Position numbers and translations under genes: made by a program
Origin: Prauserella alba
GTDB taxonomy: Bacteria > Actinomycetota > Actinomycetes > Mycobacteriales > Pseudonocardiaceae
NCBI RefSeq assembly: GCF_024171735.1
Contig: NZ_JAMTCH010000003.1
Span: forward strand, 422,841-486,840
Direction: 5' to 3'
Length of the DNA: 64,000 nt
The notes under the pieces: generated by a model
Seen by the model: only the letters and a program-made list of their open reading frames with translations
The model's database searches: none
Told to the model about the DNA's origin: nothing
In this document: in pieces, positions 16,333-25,025 of the stretch
How the letters are laid out: every line of letters begins with the position of its first letter
Numbering within the stretch: position 1 is the stretch's first letter

Positions 16333-17214
16333 TCACCGCGACGAGGGGGCTTCGGACGCGAGCGGCCGCTGGTCGGGACCGAAGGTCAGCTCGGCCAGCC
16401 GACGCATTTTCCCCTCCGAAGGGGTGTTCGGCTCGGCGCTGTAGGCCGTGAGCGTCAGGCCGCGCTGGGCGGGCAGCTCGAGTGCGTCGATGCTCAACCG
16501 CAGGTCGCCGACCGCGGGGTGGCGGAAGTCCTTGTAGCCGCTCTGATGCAGTCGCACGTCGTGCTTGGCCCACAGCGTCCGGAACTGCTGCGATCGCGTT
16601 GACAGTTCGCCGACCAGCTCGGTGAGTTCCTCGTTGGACGGGTCGCGTCCGACCTCGGTGTGCAGCAGTGCCACGGCGGTGTCGGCCGCCGTCTGCCAGT
16701 CCGGGTAGAGTCGGTGTGCGCCCTCGTCGAGGAAGCAGAACCGGGCCAGGTTGACCGGCCGCTGCGGACTCACGAACGCCTCCGAGTAGAGCATCTGACC
16801 CAGTGCGTTGATCGCCAGCACGTCGAGGCGGCCGTTGCGGATGAATGCGGGCACTCCTGTCATCCCGTCGAGCAGGCGCTGCAGGCTTGCCGAGACCTGG
16901 CCGCGCTTCCTGCGCGTCGATCTCGGCGCGGGACCTGCGGCACGGGCGAGGTTGAACAGGTGGTCGCGCTCGGCGTCGTCGAGCTGCAGCGCCCGGACCA
17001 GGGCGTCTAGGACGCTGTCGGAAACGCCGGCCAAGCCGCCGCGCTCGAGTCGGGTGTAGTACTCGACGCTGACCCCGGCGAGCAGCGCGACCTCCTCGCG
17101 GCGTAGACCTGGGACGCGGCGGATGCCGCCGAAGTCCGGCAACCCGGTGTCCTCCGGGCGCAGCTTCGCCCGACGCGTGACCAGGAACTCCCGGATCTCG
17201 GCTCGATTGTCCAT
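16333..17214 (-). CDS. XRE-family regulator with MmyB ligand-binding domain
   Basis: A 293-aa full-length member of the family. The N-terminal HTH (about residues 10-70) shows VPGLRREEVALLAGVSVEYY followed by TRLERG. The MmyB-like domain follows (GVPAFIRNGRLDVLAINALG, NLARFCFLDEG, ELVGELSTRSQQFRTLW, DLRLSIDALELPAQ). ATG 17214 is chosen because the family starts DNRAEIREFLVTRR; the frame is open upstream. Known: these regulators commonly neighbour SDR and AKR genes and control them in response to an unknown, possibly fatty-acid-like ligand. It is the likely DNA-binding regulator of this island (inference). Confidence 0.9.
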   Translation of the reverse strand: MDNRAEIREFLVTRRAKLRPEDTGLPDFGGIRRVPGLRREEVALLAGVSVEYYTRLERGGLAGVSDSVLDALVRALQLDDAERDHLFNLARAAGPAPRSTRRKRGQVSASLQRLLDGMTGVPAFIRNGRLDVLAINALGQMLYSEAFVSPQRPVNLARFCFLDEGAHRLYPDWQTAADTAVALLHTEVGRDPSNEELTELVGELSTRSQQFRTLWAKHDVRLHQSGYKDFRHPAVGDLRLSIDALELPAQRGLTLTAYSAEPNTPSEGKMRRLAELTFGPDQRPLASEAPSSR

Positions 17215-17424
17215 GGTTCCAACCGTAATCGGGCTCGCGGACGCCAGGCAGGTCCCAGCAGTGCCTGTCACCGCACCGGGTTCCCGGGTGGGCCGGTTCT
17301 GTGACAGGCATCCGCGGCGGAGCGCTCGCCGGCCGGTCGTCGAACGCTTCGCGCCGTGCGCTCCGAGCGCAGGCCCGGCCGGAGTTCCACGTCGCTGAGC
17401 GCGGCCCGAGGTGGGACTGTGCGA

Positions 17425-18015
17425 CTACTGGCTTGGCGTCGTGGAGCCGCTGCCGGAACTCGTGGTGTTCGAGGTGGGCTCCGGCGACGCGCTCGACGAG
17501 GTACTCGAGCTTGTCGAGCTTGGTGGCGGCGAGCTCGTTGTCGCGCTGCTCGAGGTCGGGCTCTCGCTGCTGGTCGGTTCCGGGTCCGGCTTGTCCGTGG
17601 GTCGCGGATTCGGGTTGTCCGGTCCGTCGTCGCGCGAGGACGGCTGCGGGTCGTCGGTCGTGGTGATCAGCGTCGTCGTGGGCGTGCCGTCGGGGCCGAT
17701 GCTGACCTTGGTGCTGGTCGTCGACGTCGGCTTCGTCGAGGCGGGAACGGGTTTGCCGTCGACCATTTCGGTCGTCGCACCGGGCTCGGAGCTGCCGGGC
17801 CGGGCCGTGGTGCTGTCGCTGCCCGTGTTCTCCACCTGGGAGCTGCCGTCGCCGTCGGCGGTGGTTTGGTCCCCTCCGCCGGTCGTGACCTGGGCGAGTG
17901 CCCCGAAGGCGGTGGCCAGCACGAGCCCGCTCGCGGCCAGTGCGAGGTAGCCGGTGCGCTGCCAGCGTCCGGACGACTCGCGCGGGGGTGCGGTCTCGTC
18001 GTGCGAGGGGGCCAT
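17425..18015 (-). CDS. Membrane-anchored Ser/Thr/Pro-rich protein
   Basis: A 196-aa protein of unknown function. Seen: a short polar cytoplasmic N-terminus, one hydrophobic segment at about residues 25-42 (YLALAASGLVLATAFGALA), then about 150 residues of low-complexity Ser/Thr/Pro/Asp-rich sequence with runs of Ser-Thr ending STTPSQ. No enzymatic domain. The topology suggests an extended, perhaps glycosylated, extracytoplasmic stalk or surface protein, cytoplasmic end first. ATG 18015. It is divergent from acyP. Codon use looks native (third-position GC). Confidence 0.7.
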   Translation of the reverse strand: MAPSHDETAPPRESSGRWQRTGYLALAASGLVLATAFGALAQVTTGGGDQTTADGDGSSQVENTGSDSTTARPGSSEPGATTEMVDGKPVPASTKPTSTTSTKVSIGPDGTPTTTLITTTDDPQPSSRDDGPDNPNPRPTDKPDPEPTSSESPTSSSATTSSPPPSSTSSSTSSSASPEPTSNTTSSGSGSTTPSQ

Positions 18016-18146
18016 GCGGTTTCCTCCGACTCAGACAACCCGGATGGACGACGGCGGAACGCTATCACTGTCGGGTAACGCCCCGGTGCGCGCAGGTGGG
18101 TAGGCCGGGTGGGCGGAGACTGCGCCGGCGGCGCCATCATGGACGC

Positions 18147-18503
18147 GTGGGTGAACGAGACGACACCGTGGGTACGGACGAGACCGTGGGGACGAACGAC
18201 CTCTCGCGGCCGGACAGTTCCCGGCCGGATGACCCGGCGCGGGTGACCGCGTGGGTGCACGGCGCCGTGCAGGGCGTGGGGTTCCGGTGGTGGACCCGCA
18301 GCCGCGCGCTGGAGCTGGAACTGGTGGGCAGCGCGACCAACCTGGCCGACGGCAGGGTGCAGGTGGTCGCCGAAGGCCCTCGCGAGCGGTGCGAACGCCT
18401 GCTGGAGTCGCTGCGTGGCGGGCGGACGCCGGGCCGGGTGGATCACGTCGCCGAGCTGTGGGCCGAGCCGAAAGGCGGTCTGTCGGAGTTCGTCGAGCGC
18501 TGA
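18147..18503 (+). CDS. acyP: Acylphosphatase
   Basis: Hydrolyses acyl-phosphates such as carbamoyl- and acetyl-phosphate. The core domain of about 88 residues begins RVTAWVHGAVQGVGFR, with the catalytic Arg in GVGFR, and continues with SATNLADGRVQVVAEG containing the catalytic Asn. From GTG 18147 the protein has 118 aa with about 30 extra acidic/Thr-rich N-terminal residues (DDTVGTDETVGTND); a later GTG near 18243 would give the usual length, so the start is uncertain. It lies before smc, as in mycobacteria. Confidence 0.9.
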   Translation: MGERDDTVGTDETVGTNDLSRPDSSRPDDPARVTAWVHGAVQGVGFRWWTRSRALELELVGSATNLADGRVQVVAEGPRERCERLLESLRGGRTPGRVDHVAELWAEPKGGLSEFVER

Positions 18504-18853
18504 CGACGACGCCGACCGGAAAGCGCTGCCAGTAGAAGTCGACAGCAAGCACCGCGAGCGGACACTGCCAGCGGGCTCCTGTCCGGCACCGAGCCGGGAC
18601 TGCCAGCGGTGTCGTCACGCCACCGGCCGCGCTGTGACGCCACGGGAACGCCGGGCCGCGTGAGCCGTATGAGCCGGGTGAGACGTTCGAGGCGGCTGAG
18701 GCGAAAGTGGCAGGTCGGCGCGGCTCGATGGGCCCGATGTGGATGCGGCCGAGGTGGGCCGCGCCGGGGCGTGGTCCGACGGCGAGGGAGAGCGCCCGGG
18801 TAGCATTCACCGATCGGAGATCGCCCCGAATGTGAGCGAAAGGTCGACGCCGC
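18504..18853. other. 350-bp leader region of smc
   Basis: No gene recognised. It contains three loosely spaced CTGCCAG copies (about 18528, 18567 and 18600) and, about 50 bases before smc, a TAGCAT hexamer at 18800-18805 that would serve as a -10 element. GCGAAAGG precedes the smc start. Confidence 0.45.
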
Positions 18854-21800
18854 GTGTACCTCAAGAGCTTGACGCTCAAAGGCTTCAAGTCGTTCGCGTC
18901 GGCGACCACGCTGCGGTTCGAACCCGGCATCACCTGCGTGGTCGGCCCGAACGGCTCGGGCAAGTCCAACGTTCTCGACGCGCTGCGCTGGGTCATGGGC
19001 ACCCAGGGTGCGAAGGACCTGCGCGGCGGCAAGATGGAGGACGTCATCTTCGCCGGCACGTCGGGTCGCGCGCCGCTCGGCCGCGCCGAGGTCACGCTGA
19101 CGATCGACAATGCCGACGGTGCGCTGCCGATCGAGTACTCCGAGGTGTCGATCACGCGGCGGATGTTCCGGGACGGGGCCAGCGAGTACGAGATCAACGG
19201 CAGCGGGTGCCGCCTGCTCGACATCCAGGAACTGCTGTCGGACTCCGGTATCGGCCGCGAGATGCACGTCATCGTCGGCCAGGGCCAGCTGTCGGAGATC
19301 CTGCAGGCCAAGCCGGAGGAACGCCGCGCGTTCATCGAAGAGGCCGCGGGAGTGCTCAAGCATCGCAAGCGCAAGGAAAAGGCCGTGCGCAAGCTCAACG
19401 CGATGCAGGGCAACCTGGACCGGCTCAACGACCTGACGACGGAACTGCGCAGGCAGCTCAAGCCGCTCGGCAAGCAGGCGGAGATCGCGCGCAAGGCACA
19501 GACCGTCCAGTCGGAGCTGCGGGACGCGAAACTGCGTCTCCACGCCGACGACCTGGTGACCCAGCGCGAGGCGATCGCCAAGGAGGAAGCCGACGAGAAC
19601 GCTGCGCGCGCCCGCAGGGCCGAGGTCGAGCAGGCGCTGGAGGTCGTCAGTTCCGAGCAGGCGGACCTGGAGCGTTCGCTGGCCGAGGACGCGCCGATGC
19701 TGCAGGCCGCGCAGGACACCTGGTACAAGCTCTCCTCGCTGGCCGAACGGCTGCGCGGCACGGTGCGGCTGGCGGTGGAGCGGCAGCGGCACCTGTCGGA
19801 GGAGATCGACACCGGCGGCACCGGCCGTGACCCCGAGGAACTGCTCGCCGAGGCCGAGGAAGCGGCTGCGCGTGAGGAGGAGCTGAACGAGGCCGTCACC
19901 GAGGCCCGCGCCGCGCTGTCCGATGCGACCGAACGGCGTGAGCACCTGGAACGGGTCGTGCAGGAGGCCGAGCGCGCCCACATGGCCGCGGTGCGGGCCA
20001 TCGCCGACCGGAGGGAGGGCATCGCGAAGCTCTCCGGTCAGGTCGAGGCGCTGCGCAGCAAGAACAACGCCACGGCCGACGAGGTCGAACGGCTCACCAG
20101 TTCACTGGAAGAGGCCGAGGCCCGTGCGGAGGCCGCCGCCGAGGAACTGGAGGCCGCTCGTGCCGAGGGCGGCGTCGAGGACTCCGACGACGCCGGTCTG
20201 CAGGAACGCCACCAGCGCGCCGTCGAGGCCGCCGACACCGCGAAGCAGCGGGTCGACGAGCTGGTCAAGGCCGAGCGCAGCGCAGAGCGGGACATCGCGT
20301 CCGAGAAGGCCAGGGTCGATGCGCTCTCGATGGGCCTGAACCGCAAGGACGGTGCGGGTGCGCTGCTCGGCGCGACCGACGAGCTGCCGGGGCTGCTGGG
20401 CTCGGTCGCGGCGCTGCTCACCGTCGAGGCCGGGTTCGAGGTCGCCCTCGCCGCGGCGCTGGGACCGGTCGCCGACGCCGTGGCCGTGTCGGCCGGTGAG
20501 GACGCGCTGTCGGCGCTGCGGTATCTCAAGGACAACGAGTCCGGCCGTGCGGGTCTGCTACTCGGCGGGGCTCGCGGGTCGGTGGACACGTCGTCGTGGC
20601 CCGCGCTGCCCGGCGGTGCCCGGTGGGCCCGTGAGGTCGTCACGGCGCCGGACGCGCTGCGGCCCGCCGTCGAGCGCGCGCTGGACCGCGTGGCCGTGGT
20701 CGAGCGCCTGGACGACGCGCGCGACTTGGTGCTCGCCGAGTCCGGGGTCGTCGCCGTCACCCGGGACGGCGATGTGCTCGGTGATCACTGGGCCGTGGGC
20801 GGATCGGCCAAGGACGAGAGCGTCATCGAGGTGCAGGCCGCCGTCGACGAGGCGCAGGACCGGCTGGCAGCCGCCGAGCGTGCCCTGGAACGGGCGTCCG
20901 CCGAATTGGAGGGTGCGCGGGCCGGTCAGGAGGACCGCCAGGCCGAGGTCACCGCGGCGAAGGAAGCGCTCAACGAGGCGAAGGTCCGCAAGGCCCGGTC
21001 CACCGAGCGGCTCAGCAGCCTGGAGCAGACCGCGCGGTCGGCCGAGTCCGAGGTGGAGCGGCTGCGGAATCAGCGCGCCAAGGTGGAGCAGAGCCGCGAG
21101 GAGATGCTGACGCAGCTCGCCGAGCTCGAGGACCGGCTGGCCGCCGTGTCGGAGCAGCCGGTCGAGGAGGACCCGGACACCTCGGAACGTGACGAGGCCG
21201 CCGAATCGCTGACCGAGGTGCGGCAGGAGGAGGTCGACGCGCGCCTGGCGCTGCGGACCGCCGAGGAACGCGCCCGCAGCATCGCCGGCAAGTCCGATGC
21301 GCTGGTGCGGGAGGCGGAGAACGAGCGGCAGGCCAGGGAACGTGCCGAACAGGCCCGCATCGCTCGCGAGCGCGGCGCGGCCATCGCCGAGGCGGTCGCC
21401 AGTGGCGGCGAGGTGGCGCTCGACCGTATCGAGACGTCGCTGCAGCGCGCCGCCGCCGAACGGGACGCCGTCAAGGCCCGCCGCGAGGAGCGTGAGACGG
21501 CGCTGACGCAGGTGCGCGGCAAGGTCAAGGAGCTGACCGGGGAGCTGGAGAAGCTCACCGACGCCGTGCACCGGGACGAGGTCGCCCGCGCCGAGCAGCG
21601 GCTGCGCCTGGAACAACTCGAGGCGAAGATCACCGAGGAGTTCGGCATCGGGCTGGAGGACCTGGTCGCCGAGTACGGGCCGCACGTCGACGTGCCGCCC
21701 GGTGCGGGCGAGCTGGCCGAGTACGAGGCGGCCAAGGAGCGCGGCGAGGCGGTCGCCGAGCCGCAGCCGATCCCGTACGACCGGCCCACGCAGGAGCGCC

Positions 21801-22489
21801 GCGCCAAACGCGCGGAGAAGGACCTCGCCCAGCTCGGCAAGGTCAATCCGCTCGCCCTCGAAGAGTTCGCCGCACTGGAGGAGCGCTACAAGTTCCTCTC
21901 GACCCAGCTCGAAGACCTCAAGGACACGCGCAAGGATCTGCTGCAGGTGATCCAGGAGGTCGACGACAAGATCCTCGAAGTGTTCACGAGCGCCTACGAG
22001 GACGTCGCGCGGGAGTTCGAGACCGTCTTCTCGGTGCTGTTCCCCGGCGGCGAAGGGCGCATGGTGCTCACCGACCCGGAGGACATGCTGGCCACGGGCG
22101 TCGACGTCGAGGCCCGCCCGCCCGGCAAGAAGGTCAAGCGGCTCTCGCTGCTGTCCGGCGGCGAGAAGTCACTGGTCGCGGTGGGAATGCTGGTGGCGAT
22201 CTTCCGCGCCCGCCCGTCGCCGTTCTACGTGCTCGACGAGGTCGAGGCCGCGCTGGACGACACGAACATGCGCAGGCTGATCGGCCTGCTGGAGCAGCTG
22301 CGCGACAGTTCCCAGCTCCTCGTCATCACGCACCAGAAGCCGACGATGGAGATCGCCGACGCGCTGTACGGCGTCAGCATGCAGGGCGACGGCATCACGA
22401 AGGTCATCTCGCAGCGCATGCGTGCCGACACGGGCGAACCGGAACCCGAGTCCTCGGACCGCGATCAGGCCGAGCCCATCGAGGCCTGA
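18854..22489 (+). CDS. smc: Chromosome segregation ATPase SMC
   Basis: The 1211-aa condensin core subunit that with ScpA/ScpB compacts and segregates the chromosome. The N-terminal ATPase half starts YLKSLTLKGFKSFASATTL with Walker A GPNGSGKSN at residues 31-39. Two long coiled coils flank a hinge at about 500-670 (LPGLLGSVAALLTVEAGFE, and GRAGLLLGGARGSV). The C-terminal half has the ABC signature LLSGGEKSLVAVG near 1098 and Walker B FYVLDEVEAALDD near 1123. The start is GTG. Full length and all ATPase motifs are intact. ftsY follows in relatives; here anmK and a symporter intervene. Confidence 0.97.
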   Translation: MYLKSLTLKGFKSFASATTLRFEPGITCVVGPNGSGKSNVLDALRWVMGTQGAKDLRGGKMEDVIFAGTSGRAPLGRAEVTLTIDNADGALPIEYSEVSITRRMFRDGASEYEINGSGCRLLDIQELLSDSGIGREMHVIVGQGQLSEILQAKPEERRAFIEEAAGVLKHRKRKEKAVRKLNAMQGNLDRLNDLTTELRRQLKPLGKQAEIARKAQTVQSELRDAKLRLHADDLVTQREAIAKEEADENAARARRAEVEQALEVVSSEQADLERSLAEDAPMLQAAQDTWYKLSSLAERLRGTVRLAVERQRHLSEEIDTGGTGRDPEELLAEAEEAAAREEELNEAVTEARAALSDATERREHLERVVQEAERAHMAAVRAIADRREGIAKLSGQVEALRSKNNATADEVERLTSSLEEAEARAEAAAEELEAARAEGGVEDSDDAGLQERHQRAVEAADTAKQRVDELVKAERSAERDIASEKARVDALSMGLNRKDGAGALLGATDELPGLLGSVAALLTVEAGFEVALAAALGPVADAVAVSAGEDALSALRYLKDNESGRAGLLLGGARGSVDTSSWPALPGGARWAREVVTAPDALRPAVERALDRVAVVERLDDARDLVLAESGVVAVTRDGDVLGDHWAVGGSAKDESVIEVQAAVDEAQDRLAAAERALERASAELEGARAGQEDRQAEVTAAKEALNEAKVRKARSTERLSSLEQTARSAESEVERLRNQRAKVEQSREEMLTQLAELEDRLAAVSEQPVEEDPDTSERDEAAESLTEVRQEEVDARLALRTAEERARSIAGKSDALVREAENERQARERAEQARIARERGAAIAEAVASGGEVALDRIETSLQRAAAERDAVKARREERETALTQVRGKVKELTGELEKLTDAVHRDEVARAEQRLRLEQLEAKITEEFGIGLEDLVAEYGPHVDVPPGAGELAEYEAAKERGEAVAEPQPIPYDRPTQERRAKRAEKDLAQLGKVNPLALEEFAALEERYKFLSTQLEDLKDTRKDLLQVIQEVDDKILEVFTSAYEDVAREFETVFSVLFPGGEGRMVLTDPEDMLATGVDVEARPPGKKVKRLSLLSGGEKSLVAVGMLVAIFRARPSPFYVLDEVEAALDDTNMRRLIGLLEQLRDSSQLLVITHQKPTMEIADALYGVSMQGDGITKVISQRMRADTGEPEPESSDRDQAEPIEA

Positions 22490-22552
22490 ACCGCAGCCGA
22501 CACCGCGGCCGGGTGCGCGCCCCGCGGACGACAGTCGGGCCGTCTCCGGTGG

Positions 22553-23194
22553 TCAGGTGTCACGGCGTGCGAAGACGACGGCTCCCGGCACGTCCTCGTC
22601 GGGCCGCAGGAGCAGCTCGGCGTCGATCGTGAAACCGGCGTCGCGGAGGAGTCCCGAGACCGTGTCCGGCCTGCGGCGGTGGCTGTCGACGTTGATCGGG
22701 CGTCCCGTGTAGCCCTCGGACGTGTGCCGCGTTTCGTCGCCGACGTGGAAGCCGATCAGCACCGGGCCACCGGGCCGCACCACTCGGCGGAACTCGGCGA
22801 ACACGCCGGGCAGGGCGTGGTCGGGCACGTGGATGATCGACCAGAACGCGAGCAGCCCCGCGACGGCACCGTCGGCGAGGTCGAGCGCGGTCATCGAGCC
22901 GACCTCGAAGCGAAGACCGGGATAGGTGCGCCGGGCGAGGGCGACCATCTCGGGGGAGAGGTCGATGCCGAACGCGTCCACCCCGGCGCGGTGGAGGTGG
23001 TCGGTGACGTAGCCCGGCCCGCAGCCGACGTCCGCGACCGGGCCGCTGCCCACCGCACGCACGGACTCGGCGAACACCGCCAGGCTCGCCCGCAGGTGCG
23101 GCATCTCGTCGAGTAGTCCGCGCACCTTCTCGGCGTATCCGGGCGCATCCGTGTCGTACGAGGAGCGGGTGTCGGACAGCCAGGTGTCGGCCAT
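22553..23194 (-). CDS. Class I SAM-dependent methyltransferase
   Basis: A 213-aa methyltransferase of the Methyltransf_11/25 type. SAM motif I is PVADVGCGPGYVTDHL (about residues 53-68), with FGIDLSPEMVALAR after the second strand and a later FRRVVRPGGPVLIGFHVG strand. The N-terminus (SYDTDAPGYAEKVRGLLDE) is the usual helical cap. ATG 23194; the frame is open further upstream only through the minisatellite. It converges on smc. Its substrate, probably a small molecule, cannot be told from sequence. Confidence 0.88.
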   Translation of the reverse strand: MADTWLSDTRSSYDTDAPGYAEKVRGLLDEMPHLRASLAVFAESVRAVGSGPVADVGCGPGYVTDHLHRAGVDAFGIDLSPEMVALARRTYPGLRFEVGSMTALDLADGAVAGLLAFWSIIHVPDHALPGVFAEFRRVVRPGGPVLIGFHVGDETRHTSEGYTGRPINVDSHRRRPDTVSGLLRDAGFTIDAELLLRPDEDVPGAVVFARRDT

Positions 23195-23251
23195 GGGTGA
23201 ACAGTAGCCGCTCCGGCCGCCGCCCGTGCCCGAACACGGCCCGCCACCTGC

Positions 23252-23415
23252 CCGAGGACACCGGACCCGAGGACGCCGGATCCGAGGACGCCGGATCCGA
23301 GGACGCCGGATCCGAGGACGCCGGATCCGAGGACGCCGGATCCGAGGACGCCGGATCCACGGATATCGCGTCGGCGGACACCGGGTCCACGGATACCGGA
23401 TCGTCGGATCCGGGG
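23252..23415. repeat. 15-bp minisatellite between methyltransferase and symporter genes
   Basis: Six perfect consecutive copies of CCGAGGACGCCGGAT occupy 23267-23356, with degenerate copies on each side (from 23252 and to about 23415). The unit is a multiple of three, so frames stay open on both strands (for example a Ser-Glu-Asp-Ala-Gly repeat on the plus strand), but none has domain content. It fills most of the 307-bp gap 23195-23501. Confidence 0.9.
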
Positions 23416-23501
23416 CCAGGGACGCCGGGTCCGCCAACGGGGGAGAGCAGGCGGACGATCCGCTCGTCCGCCGGCCCTCCCACTGCTGTGCGCGATCGGT
23501 C

Positions 23502-25016
23502 CTAGACGGTTTCCTTCTCCGGTGTCTCCGTTTCGGCCGTGCGCGGGTCGGGTCCGCTGTGCCGCAGCGACAGCAGGCCGCCGACGACGAGCGTGACGAC
23601 CACGCCGAGCGGCACGTACCAGGGGAAGGCCAGGCCGACCGCCTCGCCGTCCACGGTGAACGTGACCCCCAGGACGAACACGGCGGCCACGACGACCGTG
23701 CACACGAACGCGATGATCGCGTCGGTCTGCCGCGCCCTCTTGACGATCATGCCGAGGAAGAACGCGCCGAGCAGCGCACCGTAGGTGTAGCTGGCGATGC
23801 TCAGGCCCAGTTCGACGACCGGGGTGTCGGTGCTGGTGAACATCGACGCGAACACGACGAACACGACCGCCCAGATGATCGTCCAGATGCGCGCCTGCTT
23901 GAGCATCACGGCATCGGACATCTTCTTCTTCGTGAACCGCTCGTAGAGGTCGGCGATCGTCGACGTCGACAGCGAGTTCAGCGACGAGGAGATCGTCGAC
24001 ATCGCCGCGGCGAGGATGCCGGCGATGAGGATGCCGGACAGGCCGACGGGCAGCTCCTCGAGGATGAACCGGGGGAACAGGTCGTCCGGGTTGGCCAGGC
24101 CCAGCGCGTCGACGCTCTGCCCGCCGTAGAACGAGAACAGCATCGCACCGACCAGCAGGAACACCGCGAACTGGAAGAACACGACGACACCGCTGGCGAT
24201 CACGGCCTTCTGGCTGTCGCGCACGTTCTTGCACGCCAGCAGGCGCTGCACCATCAGCTGGTCGGCACCGTGCGAGGCCATCGCGAACAGTGCGCCGCCG
24301 ACGACCGCGGTGATGAACGCGTACTGGTCGGTGATGATGTTGGAACCGAACTCGAAGAGCTGGAACTTGCCCGCGTCGGCGAGATCACCGAACCAGCCGC
24401 TGGGCAGCCGGCCCGCGAGGACGAAGATCGCGGCGATGGCACCGAGCACGTAGATGGCCATCTGGATCACGTCGACCCAGATGACGGCGCGGATCCCGCC
24501 GAAGTAGGTGTAGATGACCGCCACGAGTGCGATCGCGGCGATGACGACCCAGTACGACACATCGAGGCCGAGCCCGTCGAGCACGAGTTTGACCGGGATG
24601 GCCGTGGCGAACAGGCGAACGCCGTCCGCGAGCAGGCGCGTGACGAGGAACGTGACCGACGCGGTTCCCTGGAGGCCGCCACCGAAGCGTTTGCCCAGGA
24701 ACCCGTACGCGCTGACGAACCCGCCCGCGTAGTACTTCGGCAGCAGCACGAACGCGACGACGACGCGGCCGATGAGATAGCCGATCGCCAGCTGCAGGTA
24801 CGTGATGTTGCCGAGGTAGGCCACGGTCGGCACGCTCAGCACGGTCAGCGTCGAGGTCTCCGTCGCGACGACCGAGAAGGTGACGGCCCACCAGGGCACC
24901 TTCCGGCTGCCGACGAAGTAGTCGTTCGACGATCGCTGCTTCCCGCTGAGCAGGATGCCCAGGATGGGCGTTCCCACCAGGAAGATCGCGATGATCGCGA
25001 GGTCCAGTGCGCGCAT
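23502..25016 (-). CDS. Sodium:solute symporter (SSS family)
   Basis: A 504-aa transporter with about 13 membrane helices. SSS features seen: SGKQRSSNDYFVGSRKVPWW near the first loop, ATETSTLTVLSVPTVAYLG, and the sodium-binding TM8 region GILAAAMSTISSSLNSLSTS. ATG 25016 lies 9 bases after the anmK stop, so the two are cotranscribed. Pairing with an anhydromuramic acid kinase suggests uptake of a cell-wall amino sugar (sialic acid, N-acetylmuramate or 1,6-anhydromuramate); this is inference from the operon, not from the transporter sequence. Confidence 0.9.
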   Translation of the reverse strand: MRALDLAIIAIFLVGTPILGILLSGKQRSSNDYFVGSRKVPWWAVTFSVVATETSTLTVLSVPTVAYLGNITYLQLAIGYLIGRVVVAFVLLPKYYAGGFVSAYGFLGKRFGGGLQGTASVTFLVTRLLADGVRLFATAIPVKLVLDGLGLDVSYWVVIAAIALVAVIYTYFGGIRAVIWVDVIQMAIYVLGAIAAIFVLAGRLPSGWFGDLADAGKFQLFEFGSNIITDQYAFITAVVGGALFAMASHGADQLMVQRLLACKNVRDSQKAVIASGVVVFFQFAVFLLVGAMLFSFYGGQSVDALGLANPDDLFPRFILEELPVGLSGILIAGILAAAMSTISSSLNSLSTSTIADLYERFTKKKMSDAVMLKQARIWTIIWAVVFVVFASMFTSTDTPVVELGLSIASYTYGALLGAFFLGMIVKRARQTDAIIAFVCTVVVAAVFVLGVTFTVDGEAVGLAFPWYVPLGVVVTLVVGGLLSLRHSGPDPRTAETETPEKETV

Positions 25017-25025
25017 TGGTCTCTC

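Noticed and set aside
23197-23505. Short plus-strand protein made of Ser-Glu-Asp-Ala-Gly repeats
   Set aside because: The frame exists only because the 15-bp minisatellite is codon-compatible; there is no domain and no convincing start context.
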